A stretch of 64,000 bases of DNA from JBCBKP01 sp038521625 (GTDB taxonomy: Bacteria > Planctomycetota > Phycisphaerae > Phycisphaerales > UBA1924), in the NCBI GenBank assembly GCA_038521625.1, contig JBCBKP010000001.1:310001-374000 (forward strand), read 5' to 3'. Both the position numbers and the translations under genes were made by a program. How positions within the stretch are numbered: the first letter of the stretch is position 1; every line of letters begins with the position of its first letter. This document shows, piece by piece, positions 17,797-27,855 of this stretch. The notes beneath the pieces are model-generated. The model searched no databases. It was not told the DNA's origin and worked only from the letters and a program-made list of their open reading frames with translations.

Positions 17797-18075
17797 ATGC
17801 CAAAGCAGCCGCTCACCAGGCACCAACGCGGGATCGTCAAGCGCTACTACGCCAACCACGGCACGATCAAGCTCCAGAAACTCCAGGAGCTGGTCTCCGA
17901 GCTCTATCTCGCCTCGGGCAAGAAGGCCGACCAGCTCTGGAAGCGCGCGGAGACGCACCTCGCGTCGGTCAAGTGCGACCCGCCCATCCCCGACACCCTC
18001 GTCCGGAAAGTCATCGACGCGCGAGACACCGAAGGACTCGCGCGCCTGCTCGGCGAGATCGACGCCCGCGCCTGA
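17797..18075 (+). CDS. Small basic conserved-looking protein
   Basis: A 92-residue cytoplasmic protein, lysine- and arginine-rich, probably entirely helical (HQRGIVKRYYANHGTIKLQK, then LYLASGKKADQLWKRAETHL and a C-terminal helix). One cysteine, no membrane segment. I do not recognise a named family, but the composition and compact length argue that it is a real gene, and a leaderless -10 motif stands 6 bp upstream. The basic helices could bind nucleic acid; this is only a suggestion. Confidence 0.65.
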   Translation: MPKQPLTRHQRGIVKRYYANHGTIKLQKLQELVSELYLASGKKADQLWKRAETHLASVKCDPPIPDTLVRKVIDARDTEGLARLLGEIDARA

Positions 18076-18097
18076 CCGCCTGTGTAGAAAACCGTGG

Positions 18098-18148
18098 CAC
18101 GGGCGTCCCGCCTGTGTTGAAGAACAGGGCACAGGCGTCCCGCCTGTG
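18098..18148 (+). repeat. Two copies of a dispersed palindrome
   Basis: Two 19-bp hairpins, CACGGGCG-TCC-CGCCTGTG (18098-18116) and CACAGGCG-TCC-CGCCTGTG (18130-18148; perfect 8-bp stem), stand 32 bp apart between the 92-residue gene and the haemoglobin gene. A related copy lies at 24903-24923. The hairpins may terminate the upstream transcript. Confidence 0.8.
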
Positions 18149-18161
18149 AAGAGACCTCTCA

Positions 18162-18668
18162 ATGGACCACAAGCTCCCACTGACAGGCCGAGACCCGGTG
18201 CCCCAGCCCCGCCGCGAGGCGCCCGTCTACACCCCGCCCGGCGGCCCACCGCAGAACACCTCCGTCAGCCGCGAGATCTTCGGACTCATGGGCGAAGACA
18301 ACATCCGCGCCATGATCGCGTCCTTCTACGACCGCCTCGCCGCCTCCGAGATCGCGGAGCTCTTCCCGAAGGGCGACAAGAACATCCAGCGTGCCGCCGA
18401 AAAGTCCGCCGACTTCTTCGTCTTCCTCCTCGGCGGGCCCCCGCTCTACCAGCAGCGCCACGGCCCGCCGATGATGCGCGCCCGCCACATGCCGTTCGAG
18501 ATCGACGACAACGCCCGCCTCGTATGGCTGCGATGCTTCAAGGAGGCCATCGCCGACGCCGTCGAGAAGCACGGATTCCCCGCCCAGCACCGCGATGGCT
18601 TCGAGGACTTCCTCGACAAGTTCAGCACCTGGATGGTCAACGTCGGACCTTCGCCGCAAGCTCCGTGA
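18162..18668 (+). CDS. Truncated (2/2) haemoglobin-like protein
   Basis: A 168-residue globin. Residues about 34-160 follow the truncated-haemoglobin pattern: NIRAMIASFYDRL with Tyr56, LFPKGD, FLLGGPPLYQQRHGPPMMRARHMPFEI, where His109 is the proximal haem ligand, then ARLVWLRCFKEAI. The first 30 residues are a proline-rich extension not usual in the family. The cytoplasmic location follows from the lack of a signal. Such proteins bind O2 or NO; the precise role here is unknown. The ATG has only a weak SD (AGAG). Confidence 0.85.
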   Translation: MDHKLPLTGRDPVPQPRREAPVYTPPGGPPQNTSVSREIFGLMGEDNIRAMIASFYDRLAASEIAELFPKGDKNIQRAAEKSADFFVFLLGGPPLYQQRHGPPMMRARHMPFEIDDNARLVWLRCFKEAIADAVEKHGFPAQHRDGFEDFLDKFSTWMVNVGPSPQAP

Positions 18669-18716
18669 GGGCCGACCGCGAAGCGGGACGCCCAGCCCGC
18701 GAGCGGTCGCATGCTC

Positions 18717-18804
18717 GCCGCCGGAGGGCGGCGACTCGGTCACCTACGCCGCCGGAGGGCGGCGACTCGGTCACCTACGCCGCCGGAGCGCGGCGACTCA
18801 GCTC
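18717..18804 (+). repeat. 31-bp tandem repeat with internal hairpin
   Basis: Two full and one partial copy (period 31 bp, starts at 18717, 18748 and 18779). Each begins with GCCGCCGGAGGGCGGC, itself a hairpin, followed by GACTCGGTCACCTAC. It fills the gap between the convergent haemoglobin and MFS genes. Related sequence in the opposite orientation is at 34704-34755. Confidence 0.85.
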
Positions 18805-20233
18805 AGCTCCCGCCCCCGGTCGCCACCGCGACGCCCTCGCCCTCGTGGTGCCCGCGCTTCGGGAACCACCGCGTCATCAGGACGAACCCGATCCCGCCCG
18901 ACACCGTCAACCCGAGACAGATCAAGACCGCGGCCGTCGCGCCCCCGCCCGAACCATCGACGCCCGCCCCGCCGAGCCACTCGTACACCTGCACGCCGAA
19001 CGCCGCGGCCAGCAATCCACGCACGCCCGTCAGCGTCACGTGCACGCCCATGTACTGGCTCGCCTTCTCCGCCGGCGCGAAGTCCAGGTGCCCCAGCGTC
19101 CAGCCGAGCACGCCCCCCGCGAACGCGATCCCCTTGAGCAGCGAGTACGCCAGCAGCAGCGGCACGCTGCGCATCTCCGTCGCCACCGCCAGGATCCCCA
19201 GGGCCACCACGAAGAACCAGCTGTGCACCGCGCGGAACCGCACCACGTGCGTCCCGTCGAGGAACTTCGCCCACACCGGGATCGCCAGCGGCATCACCCC
19301 GTACTGCAAGCCCGTGCTCGCCAGGAGCGCCACGAAGTAATCCAGCCCGAACCGCTCACGCAAGATCACCGCCAGCACCGACATCGCCGCGATGTTGCCC
19401 ATGCCCAGCAGGAACTGGCAGAGCATGTACGCCGCGTACTTCCGGTCGTCGAGCAGCACCGCGACCATCCGCACCGGGTTGAAGCTCGGCCCCGTCCGCT
19501 TGTCCGAGGCCAGCTCCTTCTTGCCCATCAGCGCGCCGCCGCGCAGCCGCATCTTCGACCACTGGTGACGGCCGACCAGCCCGAGCACGACGCCGATCGG
19601 GATCACCACGCGGAACGCCCAGTCCGCCTGCTCCATCAGCCAGCCCATGGTCGTCGTCAGCACCGCGACCGTCAGCACCATGATCATCGCGAACCGCCCG
19701 GTGATCCGCGCCCGCGAGCCGTCCGGGTAGTTCTGCTTCCAGACCGTGCTCCGAAGCGTCGTCACGCCCGCCCAGCACGCCCGCCCGCCGACCACCATCA
19801 GGACGACCATCACCAGCCCGTACGCGTTCAGCGGCGCCAGCGCGATCCCGAGCGCAAGCACGCACATCGCCGCCTGCAACCGCGTGATCACACGCAGCTT
19901 GTCCGCGCCGTGGCTCAGCCGGACCCAGATGAAGCTCGTCAGGTTCGCCAGCGGCGGCGCCACCGCGATCACGCCCACCAGCGCGTTCAAGAGCCGGTCG
20001 TCGACACGCCCCTCGAACGCGATCCGCGCCAAGACGCTGATCGCGCTGCCCTCGAACGCCGCCACCAGAAAGGGCAGGAACACCGCCGAACGGAGCTCGA
20101 GCGCGTAATTCACCCGGCTCATCAGCGGCACCGACCGCACGCTGAACAGCCCCGCGCGCCGCTCTCCGTTCCGCCTGCGCCCCTCCCCGCTCTCGACGGC
20201 GGGCTCGGCGGCAGGGGGGAGGGCGCTGCTCAC
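18803..20233 (-). CDS. Major facilitator superfamily transporter
   Basis: A membrane permease of about 476 residues with roughly 12 hydrophobic segments, beginning at RSAVFLPFLVAAFEGSAI and ending with VLICLGLTVSGGIGFVLM. The central hydrophilic loop contains KKELASDKRTGP, as between the two six-helix halves of MFS proteins. Substrate unknown. The start is uncertain: GTG 20233 is used; TTG 20263 or ATG 20122 are alternatives, the last giving a shorter tail before the first helix. It is transcribed divergently from the methyltransferase gene. Confidence 0.78.
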   Translation of the reverse strand: MSSALPPAAEPAVESGEGRRRNGERRAGLFSVRSVPLMSRVNYALELRSAVFLPFLVAAFEGSAISVLARIAFEGRVDDRLLNALVGVIAVAPPLANLTSFIWVRLSHGADKLRVITRLQAAMCVLALGIALAPLNAYGLVMVVLMVVGGRACWAGVTTLRSTVWKQNYPDGSRARITGRFAMIMVLTVAVLTTTMGWLMEQADWAFRVVIPIGVVLGLVGRHQWSKMRLRGGALMGKKELASDKRTGPSFNPVRMVAVLLDDRKYAAYMLCQFLLGMGNIAAMSVLAVILRERFGLDYFVALLASTGLQYGVMPLAIPVWAKFLDGTHVVRFRAVHSWFFVVALGILAVATEMRSVPLLLAYSLLKGIAFAGGVLGWTLGHLDFAPAEKASQYMGVHVTLTGVRGLLAAAFGVQVYEWLGGAGVDGSGGGATAAVLICLGLTVSGGIGFVLMTRWFPKRGHHEGEGVAVATGGGS

Positions 20234-20317
20234 ACTCCCATTAGGCCCACCCGAGAACCCCAAGGCAACCGACCCCGCGCCCCAGTGCCCGGTGCCCCGG
20301 AGCCTTCTCCTCGCTTC

Positions 20318-20323
20318 TACCCT
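20318..20323 (+). promoter_or_regulatory. Putative -10 box, leaderless methyltransferase gene
   Basis: TACCCT ends 6 bp before the ATG at 20330; no SD is present. Confidence 0.45.
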
Positions 20324-20329
20324 CCGTCG

Positions 20330-21184
20330 ATGCCCTCATCCGCTTCGCATTCCGACTACGTCCTCGGCACCGACGACATCGAGCTCCGCCGCCTCGCCGA
20401 GCAGCACGCCCTCTGGCTCGACCGCGCCAACACCGTCTGGCAGCAGGCCGGCCTCCGCCGAGGCCAGCGCGTCCTCGACGCCGGCTGCGGCCCCGGCTTC
20501 GTCAGCCTCGAGATGGCGCGCATCGTCGCCGCAGGGCAGAACCAGCGAGGCCGCGTCGTCGGCGTCGACGGCAACGCCGGCTTCCTCGACCACGCCCGCC
20601 GCCTCGCCGACTCGCACAAGATGTCCAACATGGACTTCGTCGAGTCCGACGTCCGCAAGCTCGGCGACGCGCTCGAGCGCCAAGAGCCCTTCGACCTCGC
20701 GTACCTCCGCTGGGTGCTCTGCTTCGTCGACGACGTCGACGCCGTCATCGCCGGCATCGCGCGTCGCCTGGCGCCCGGCGGACGCATCGTCATCCAGGAT
20801 TACTTCCACTACGACACGATGACCATCGCGCCCAAGGACGACCGCTGGCACGAGTTCATGCTCACGATCTCACGCTCGTGGCGCGATTCCGGCGGCGACC
20901 CCGACGTCATGCAGCGCGTCCCCGCGCTGCTGCACAAGCACGGCTTCGAGATCGACCATCTCGGCGCCACCGGCCCGCGCGTCGTCCGCCCGACCGACAC
21001 CATGTGGACCTGGCCCGCGATCTTCTGGCAGAGCTTCGTGCCACGCCTGGTCGAGACCGGCTACATGACCGAACAGCAGGCCGAGGAGGTCCACGCCCTA
21101 TGGGCCGACCGCGAGAACTCGCCCGATAGCTTCTTCCTGCTGCCCGTCGTCCTCGACTGCGTCGCGACCCGCAAGCAGACCTAG
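20330..21184 (+). CDS. Class I SAM-dependent methyltransferase
   Basis: A 284-residue cytoplasmic methyltransferase. Motif I is RVLDAGCGPGFVSLEMA (about residues 45-61), the acidic residue at the end of strand 2 is in VVGVDGN, and motif post-I is DFVESDVRKL. A PFDLAYLRWVLCF segment matches motif II, with RRLAPGGRIVIQDYF as motif III. The C-terminal part is aromatic-rich and would cap the substrate site. The substrate cannot be told. The 97-bp intergenic region is shared with the divergent MFS gene. Confidence 0.87.
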   Translation: MPSSASHSDYVLGTDDIELRRLAEQHALWLDRANTVWQQAGLRRGQRVLDAGCGPGFVSLEMARIVAAGQNQRGRVVGVDGNAGFLDHARRLADSHKMSNMDFVESDVRKLGDALERQEPFDLAYLRWVLCFVDDVDAVIAGIARRLAPGGRIVIQDYFHYDTMTIAPKDDRWHEFMLTISRSWRDSGGDPDVMQRVPALLHKHGFEIDHLGATGPRVVRPTDTMWTWPAIFWQSFVPRLVETGYMTEQQAEEVHALWADRENSPDSFFLLPVVLDCVATRKQT

Positions 21185-21246
21185 CCCGCACACCAGAAAC
21201 CCGCGGCTCCTGATCTCGAAAGAGGTCAACCCCCGGAGCCGCCGCC

Positions 21247-22581
21247 ATGCTCAAGACGCTCGCCCTGCTCGCGGCCACGGCCGCCCTCACCGACGCGCAG
21301 ACCTCCAACCTCCGCGGCTGGATCGAGAGCACCGCCGGCGAGACCTCCTACACCCTCACGCTCGAAGAAGCCGGCGAGGACGCGCTCCTCCGGCTCGATG
21401 GCGTGGCTCCGACCGCCTACACGGCGATCGACGGCGAACTCTTCGAGACCGACGAGCACGGCGTCGTGCGCCGCCTCGTGCTCAGCGAGGCCGAGATCTT
21501 CCGCGCCCTGATCGACACGCTCACCCGAGCGGCCACGCCCGACGGCGGCGAGCGCCCGCCACGACGCCGAACGGTCGGATCCGAGGGTTCCGGGGCAATC
21601 TTCGAGCGTGTGGTCTCGGAGTCCGGCGAGGACGCGATCCGCGTCAGCTTCGAGTCCGGCGACGCCGTGGTCTTCGGGCCGCCGGTCCCAGCCGAGCCCG
21701 CGGTGCCAGCCGAGGACACGATCGCGATGCCCGAGCACGACCGATCGCGTGTCTCCTGGGGCTCGGCACCCGAAAGCGTCCGGGTCTCCCGAGCGCGGCG
21801 CAACCACGCGCTCGTCGATGTCTCGATCAACGGACGCGACCTCGGCAAGTGGGTCTTCGACACCGGCGCCGCGGGCACCGTCATCGACGAATCCGCCGCC
21901 CGCCGCCTCGGTCTCGAGCCGTACGGGAACCTCAGCGTCGGCGGCGTCGGCGGGTTCGTCGAAGCCCCGCTCTACCTCGCAGAGTCGATCACGCTCGGCC
22001 CCGCCACGCTCGATCGGCCGAGGCTGATCGGCGCCGACCTCTCGTCGCTTTCCGCGAGCTTCGGCACCGAGCTCGTGGGCATCGTCGGTTTCGACATCAT
22101 CGCCCACGCGCTCGTCGAGATCGAGGTCGGGGGCGACCGGATCCGCGTCGCACCGCCCGACTCGGCGCCGCCCGAGAACGTCCGGTGGGTCGACGCGGTC
22201 TGGGCGCACCGGATCGCCTGCGTGCGAGCCGCCGTCGAGGGCACAGAAGGCTGGTACCGGCTGGATACCGGCGCGGCCGCCGACACCGTCAGCTTCCACG
22301 CGCCCGCCGTCGAACGCCTCGCCCTACTGGACCGCGCCACCGAGCGCGACCGCGCCGGCGGCATCGGCGGATTCGTCCCGACACGGAGCGGACGCGTGCG
22401 GCGGTTCGAGCTCGCGGGCGAGCGCTGGGCCGACATGCCCGCCGAGTTCGCGATCGAACCGGTCGGCGCCTTCGCCGACGGCGACACCGACGGCAACATC
22501 GGCGGCCGAGTCCTCGGGCGATTCGAGCGGATCGTCTTCGACTTCGCCGCCGGCCGCGTCGGCTTCGTGCCCGAGCGCTGA
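21247..22581 (+). CDS. Retropepsin-like aspartic protease, two DTGA sites
   Basis: A 444-residue exported protein with a short signal peptide (about residues 1-17). Residues 20-165 form an unidentified acidic domain. From 185 on, two retropepsin-like halves follow: VFDTGAAGTVID with Asp205, then FGTELVGIVGFDII, and YRLDTGAAADTVSF with Asp340, then a matching IGGRVLGRF. Having both catalytic aspartates in one chain means it could work as a monomer, like bacterial tandem Asp-protease-2 proteins. GGAG precedes the ATG. Substrate unknown. Confidence 0.8.
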   Translation: MLKTLALLAATAALTDAQTSNLRGWIESTAGETSYTLTLEEAGEDALLRLDGVAPTAYTAIDGELFETDEHGVVRRLVLSEAEIFRALIDTLTRAATPDGGERPPRRRTVGSEGSGAIFERVVSESGEDAIRVSFESGDAVVFGPPVPAEPAVPAEDTIAMPEHDRSRVSWGSAPESVRVSRARRNHALVDVSINGRDLGKWVFDTGAAGTVIDESAARRLGLEPYGNLSVGGVGGFVEAPLYLAESITLGPATLDRPRLIGADLSSLSASFGTELVGIVGFDIIAHALVEIEVGGDRIRVAPPDSAPPENVRWVDAVWAHRIACVRAAVEGTEGWYRLDTGAAADTVSFHAPAVERLALLDRATERDRAGGIGGFVPTRSGRVRRFELAGERWADMPAEFAIEPVGAFADGDTDGNIGGRVLGRFERIVFDFAAGRVGFVPER

Positions 22582-22937
22582 GCGCCGCACCGGGACCCAA
22601 GTCCCAGGTCCCATACCCCAGGTCCCCGATTCAAACGCCCGCCGCACGTTCCCGCACGGCGGACGCGCCCGTCTCACTCTCGGGCCCGGTGTTCCGCGAC
22701 CGAGCGCGGAGATCGCACGGGCCGTGGGGCCCTTCCGCCCACGAGCTCGCACCGATCCGGCGATTCCGACCGTGGAGGAGGCGGTCGGGACGCCGCACAC
22801 GTTCTCGTGTGAAAGCGCCGCGCGTTGCGTCAGCGCACGAAGAAAACCGACAAAAAGCCACGAGCGACCCTTGAACGGAGCCGGGCGTCTGGCGGGCCGT
22901 CTCGCGTGAGCGGCAGGTCGCGACCCGGCCCCGCGCC

Positions 22938-22970
22938 CCCTCTCTCCCCGAGACACGGCCGCGGTGAGGG
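22938..22970 (+). repeat. Degenerate copy of CCCTCTCCC/GGTGAGGG repeat
   Basis: Begins CCCTCTCTCCCCGAG and ends GCGGTGAGGG; matches the intact copy at 25315-25347 at both ends, but its internal palindrome is damaged. Confidence 0.55.
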
Positions 22971-23027
22971 CTCCCATCCCGCCCCGCCCCCGGTGCCTCC
23001 GTCCCTTCCGCCGCACATCTAGAATCG

Positions 23028-23033
23028 CCCGCC
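23028..23033 (+). promoter_or_regulatory. Putative -10 box of lepA
   Basis: TAGAAT 31 bp upstream of the lepA ATG. The leader of about 25 nt contains AAGGA. Confidence 0.4.
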
Positions 23034-23064
23034 TTCCGAACGGCCCCGCAAGGACCGCGACCAG

Positions 23065-24888
<1,824 letters not shown>

Positions 24889-24902
24889 GCCCTCGGCCCG
24901 TG

Positions 24903-24923
24903 GGACAGGCGTCTCGCCCGTCC
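24903..24923 (+). repeat. Dispersed palindrome, third copy
   Basis: GGACAGGCG-TCT-CGCCCGTCC, a 9-bp stem with one mismatch, 15 bp after the lepA stop. It belongs with the two copies at 18098-18148 and could end the lepA transcript. Confidence 0.65.
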
Positions 24924-24975
24924 AGAGTCCGGTCGCCCGATGCATACGGCCCACCCGACGGCCGTACCAAAAGCC

Positions 24976-25344
24976 ATGATACCGCATCGCAAGCGCGAAA
25001 TCGTCGTCCTCTCCAGCCTCGCGTTGCTCTGGCTTATCGTCACGCTCTTTCTCCAGTCGTACGAGCGTGCGAGCGGCAGAGCCTTCATCGAGCCGAGAAT
25101 CGACTTCATCGTCGCAGACAGCATCGAACGGGGCGAATGGCCGTCGCCCACCGATACCGAAGCGATCGACAGACTCGTCGCGCAGCTCTACGCCGCGGCC
25201 GACACCGCCCCCAGCCCCGACAATGTCGCGATCTATAGCGTGGGCACCGCGGCCTTCCTGATCGCGATCAGCGTGCTCGCCGTGACAACACCTCTGCGAT
25301 CGAGCGATCCGCCTCCCTCTCCCTCTGGGAGAGGGCCGGGGTGA
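24976..25344 (+). CDS. Small two-helix membrane protein
   Basis: A 122-residue protein of unknown function. Residues about 8-26 (IVVLSSLALLWLIVTLFLQ) and about 88-106 (YSVGTAAFLIAISVLAV) are transmembrane; the 60 residues between are polar and acidic and would lie outside the cytoplasm. The last ten codons run into the dispersed repeat at 25315-25347, which supplies the stop codon, so the natural C-terminus may have been replaced. No SD is obvious before ATG 24976. The codon bias is weaker than in neighbours. Confidence 0.5.
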   Translation: MIPHRKREIVVLSSLALLWLIVTLFLQSYERASGRAFIEPRIDFIVADSIERGEWPSPTDTEAIDRLVAQLYAAADTAPSPDNVAIYSVGTAAFLIAISVLAVTTPLRSSDPPPSPSGRGPG

Positions 25345-25347
25345 GGG
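25315..25347 (+). repeat. CCCTCTCCC-TCT-GGGAGAGGG dispersed repeat
   Basis: A perfect 9-bp palindrome (25315-25335) followed by CCGGGGTGAGGG. This sequence type recurs as an intergenic repeat in many bacterial genomes. It overlaps the end of the small membrane protein gene. Confidence 0.8.
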
Positions 25348-25359
25348 CTTCCCTCCTCC

Positions 25360-25465
25360 CCGAACTCATCCTCTGCCCCTCCGCGATTCTCTGTGTCTCT
25401 GCGTTCTCCCCCTCCGCGACCTCTGCCAATCTCCGCGTCTCCGCGTTCTCCCCCGCAGAACACCG
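25360..25465 (-). repeat. Degenerate 'AACGCAGAGAC' type repeats
   Basis: On the minus strand the segment contains variants of GAACGCGGAGACGCGGAG and GAACGCAGAGACACAGAG in tandem. This resembles a low-complexity intergenic repeat known from many bacteria. The open frames crossing it are artefacts of the repeat. Confidence 0.55.
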
Positions 25466-25594
25466 CTCAGAATCACGAAGGCCCGTCGTGCGCGCTGACA
25501 AGCGCAGCCGGCGACTCCTCCCCCGCGCGGCTCCCGCGTCTCAAATAGCCAACCCCAAATGGCCGATCCCCGATGCCCCCCGATACGCACTCGC

Positions 25595-26170
25595 TTAGCT
25601 CCCGTCGTTCGGCCGGATATACGTCTGCGCTCCCGCCGTAAAGTCGAACCGCGCGAAGCCGTCCTCGCCGATCTGGAACGAGCGGCTCTGCGCCTGATCG
25701 AGCCGGACCGCGTAGATGAGGTCGCCGGAGGACGGGTACAGGCGGATCTCCATCTGCCGGACCGTCGAGCCCGACTGCGCGATCTCGATCAGCAGCGGGG
25801 CCATCAGGGGTGTCGGGTTGATCGTGATCCGCCCGGAGGCCGACGCGGGCGCCGGGCTCGCGACCCGCGGCGTCGAGAACCGCGCGATCTCGAAACCGAT
25901 CGCCCGGCTGCCGTCCGGAAGGTCCTGCGCGAGCGGGAGCATCTGCGTCAGCCCGGCCGTATCGGTGATGACCAGGTACGCGGTCAGCCCCGGGTTCGCC
26001 GGCTGCGAGAGATCGACCGCGGCGCCGCCCGACAGGTCATCGATCGATGTGTCCGACACCGGCCCCGACGGCGGCGTCAGCGGGCCCGCGCCCATCGCCA
26101 TCACCGACAGCCCCATCGCCGACAGCCCCAGCACCGGAAGACCAAGAACACCCAGAGGACCACGTTTCAT
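25595..26170 (-). CDS. Exported protein with PPxGPV N-terminal motif
   Basis: A 191-residue secreted protein. ATG 26170 is selected because GGAGGGA lies 7 bp upstream; the ATG two codons earlier is too close to that site. A leucine/glycine/methionine-rich signal peptide (about residues 1-28) is followed by LTPPSGPVSDTSIDDL, the same opening as the beta-helix proteins at 10581 and 11697. The rest is not a beta-helix; it looks like a compact beta domain (MEIRLYPSSGDLIYAVRL). Function unknown. The frame continues upstream but lacks support there. Confidence 0.65.
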   Translation of the reverse strand: MKRGPLGVLGLPVLGLSAMGLSVMAMGAGPLTPPSGPVSDTSIDDLSGGAAVDLSQPANPGLTAYLVITDTAGLTQMLPLAQDLPDGSRAIGFEIARFSTPRVASPAPASASGRITINPTPLMAPLLIEIAQSGSTVRQMEIRLYPSSGDLIYAVRLDQAQSRSFQIGEDGFARFDFTAGAQTYIRPNDGS

Positions 26171-26510
26171 CGCCATTCCCTCCGTCTCGATACACAGACC
26201 GGCTCCCGGGCGGCACGCGCCGCCCGCCCGAACAGACTGCCGCAGGAATCGCACAGGGGCCGACACGATCCGCGATGATCCCTGCCAGGCGATCCCCGCG
26301 ATGCCCGCCGCTGTGTCGACCCAGCGAGTTTCTCGATTGCGATCCGCCACGAATCCGCAGGCGCCCGCGACCGAAACCACACCCCGAGGCCGCCCGCGGC
26401 TTCAACGGCGAAGTCCCAGTTGCACCCCGGGCCACACGCTCCGGCCCGAACGCGTCCGTCGGCCCGGAACCGGTCCCGTCCCCGCGTCCCACACCGCAAG
26501 GAGTCCCACC
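26171..26510. other. 340-bp divergent intergenic region
   Basis: Lies between the minus-strand PPxGPV protein and the ankyrin gene. No RNA gene, repeat or clear promoter could be recognised; the region is GC-rich with a few small inverted repeats. AAGGAG at its right end serves the ankyrin gene. Confidence 0.5.
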
Positions 26511-27809
26511 ATGCTCGCGACCACGCTCGCGGCCGCGCTGTCGCTCGGCCTGACCACACCCCCGCATCACGCCCCCGACACCGACCGCCCCAACATCGTC
26601 GAGTCCCTCTCCGCGCTCTCGGACCGCGGCGAATCCGCGAGCGGCGACATCGTCGCGACGCTCGGCGCGCTCTCTGACGCCGGCGACGCCAGCCGCGCCA
26701 AGCCGCGCGGCCGCTACGCCGGCTTCAGCCAGGCAGAGCTCGACAACGCGCTCCGCGACGCCGCGAAAGCCGGCAGCAGCGGGACCATCTCCCGCCTGAT
26801 CGACGCGGGCGCGAACGCGAACCAGGGCGGGCACTACTACACGCCGCTCTACCTCGCCTCCAAGTACGGGCACACGGCCAGCGTCAGCGTGCTGCTCGAC
26901 GCCGGCGCCAACCCGGACACCAAGAGCCCCAACGGCCTAGCGCCGCTGCACGCCGCCGCGAAGTTCGGCAACAAGAACGCCGCCAACCTGCTGATCTCGG
27001 CGCACGCCGACGTCGACGTGCGCACGAGCATCGGCAACACACCGCTGCACATCGCCGCGCGGTACGGCTCCGGCGACATCGCCCGCATGCTCGTCAACGC
27101 CCACGCGAAGGTGAATCTGCGGAACCATGACCACCTCACCGCGCTCACGCGGGCCGCGAAGTTCGGAAGCCCGGAGGTCGCGCGCCAGCTCATCGCGGGC
27201 GGTGCCGATGTCGACGCGGCGGCCCCGCACGGCAACACGCCGCTGCACACCGCCGCCCGTTTCGGCAGCCCGAAGGTCGCCGAAGCCCTGATCAAGGCGC
27301 ACGCGAAGCTCGAGGCTCGCAACGGCGGCCATCTGACGCCGCTGATGCGGGCCGCCAAGTACGGCAACCCGCGCGTCGCGCGGCTGCTCATCGGGGGCGG
27401 GGCCGATGTCCGCGCCACGAGCCGGGAGGGCAACACGCCGCTGCACACCGCCGCGCGATTCGGCAGCCCGACGGTCGCCGAGTATCTCATCGAGGCGCAC
27501 GCCGACGTCAACGCCGTCAACAAGAGCCAGAACACGCCGCTCATCCGCGCCGCCCGCTACGGCGAGCGTCAGATCGCCGAGGCTCTCCTCGACGCCGGCG
27601 CCTCGAAGACCATCAGCAACGGGCGCCACGAGACCGCCCTCTCGATCGCGGCCCGCTACCACAACAGCGACATCGTCGAGATCCTGCTCAGCCCGACGCC
27701 GCGACCGAGCGCCGACCACAAGGGCCGCGTCGAGGCCGAGCCGCAAGGGACGCTCGTCCGATTCGCGGACGGCCGATCGATCCGCGTCGATCTGAGCGCC
27801 GGCCGCTGA
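26511..27809 (+). CDS. Exported ankyrin-repeat protein
   Basis: A 432-residue protein: a short signal-like N-terminus (MLATTLAAALSLGLT), a polar region to about residue 70, then about nine ankyrin repeats of 33 residues from 77 to about 385 (for example NTPLHTAARFGSPKVAEAL). From residue 176 the repeats alternate between two types, giving a 66-residue super-repeat. The last 40 residues are basic. Ankyrin stacks bind proteins; the partner is unknown. The clear SD (AAGGAG) fixes the start. Confidence 0.88.
   Translation: MLATTLAAALSLGLTTPPHHAPDTDRPNIVESLSALSDRGESASGDIVATLGALSDAGDASRAKPRGRYAGFSQAELDNALRDAAKAGSSGTISRLIDAGANANQGGHYYTPLYLASKYGHTASVSVLLDAGANPDTKSPNGLAPLHAAAKFGNKNAANLLISAHADVDVRTSIGNTPLHIAARYGSGDIARMLVNAHAKVNLRNHDHLTALTRAAKFGSPEVARQLIAGGADVDAAAPHGNTPLHTAARFGSPKVAEALIKAHAKLEARNGGHLTPLMRAAKYGNPRVARLLIGGGADVRATSREGNTPLHTAARFGSPTVAEYLIEAHADVNAVNKSQNTPLIRAARYGERQIAEALLDAGASKTISNGRHETALSIAARYHNSDIVEILLSPTPRPSADHKGRVEAEPQGTLVRFADGRSIRVDLSAGR
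27036..27629 (+). repeat. 198-bp tandem super-repeat in ankyrin gene
   Basis: Three consecutive 198-bp units, each encoding an A-type repeat (NTPLH-AAR-G) and a B-type repeat (L-RAAK-G). The units start at 27036, 27234 and 27432. The third B repeat has diverged most. Confidence 0.75.
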
Positions 27810-27855
27810 ACGCGGCGCGTCGCCCCCCGGTTCGAGCCCCAGCCGAGCCCGAGCC

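Larger units (their letters stand above)
22582..23064. other. 483-bp intergenic region before lepA
   Basis: No gene is supported here. Visible pieces are a low-complexity CCCAGGTCCC-type stretch (22595-22626), a degenerate copy of the CCCTCTCCC...GGTGAGGG repeat (22938-22970), small GC hairpins, two T-runs on the minus strand near 22840-22855, and the lepA promoter candidate TAGAAT (23028-23033). A small RNA is possible but nothing recognisable was found. Confidence 0.6.

Noticed and set aside
18717..18804. Possible CRISPR array
   Set aside because: Units are adjacent without unique spacers, and only about three copies exist.
22631..22861. Minus-strand frame in the lepA upstream region
   Set aside because: No ribosome site or family similarity; it is likely chance coding capacity in GC-rich DNA.
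25341..25598. 85-residue plus-strand frame with Ser/Pro/Ala-rich product
   Set aside because: It lies entirely in the dispersed low-complexity repeats; the peptide reflects the repeat and not a gene.
27829..27842. GGTTCGAGCCCC, resembling a tRNA T-loop
   Set aside because: No matching T-stem, anticodon arm or acceptor stem surrounds it.
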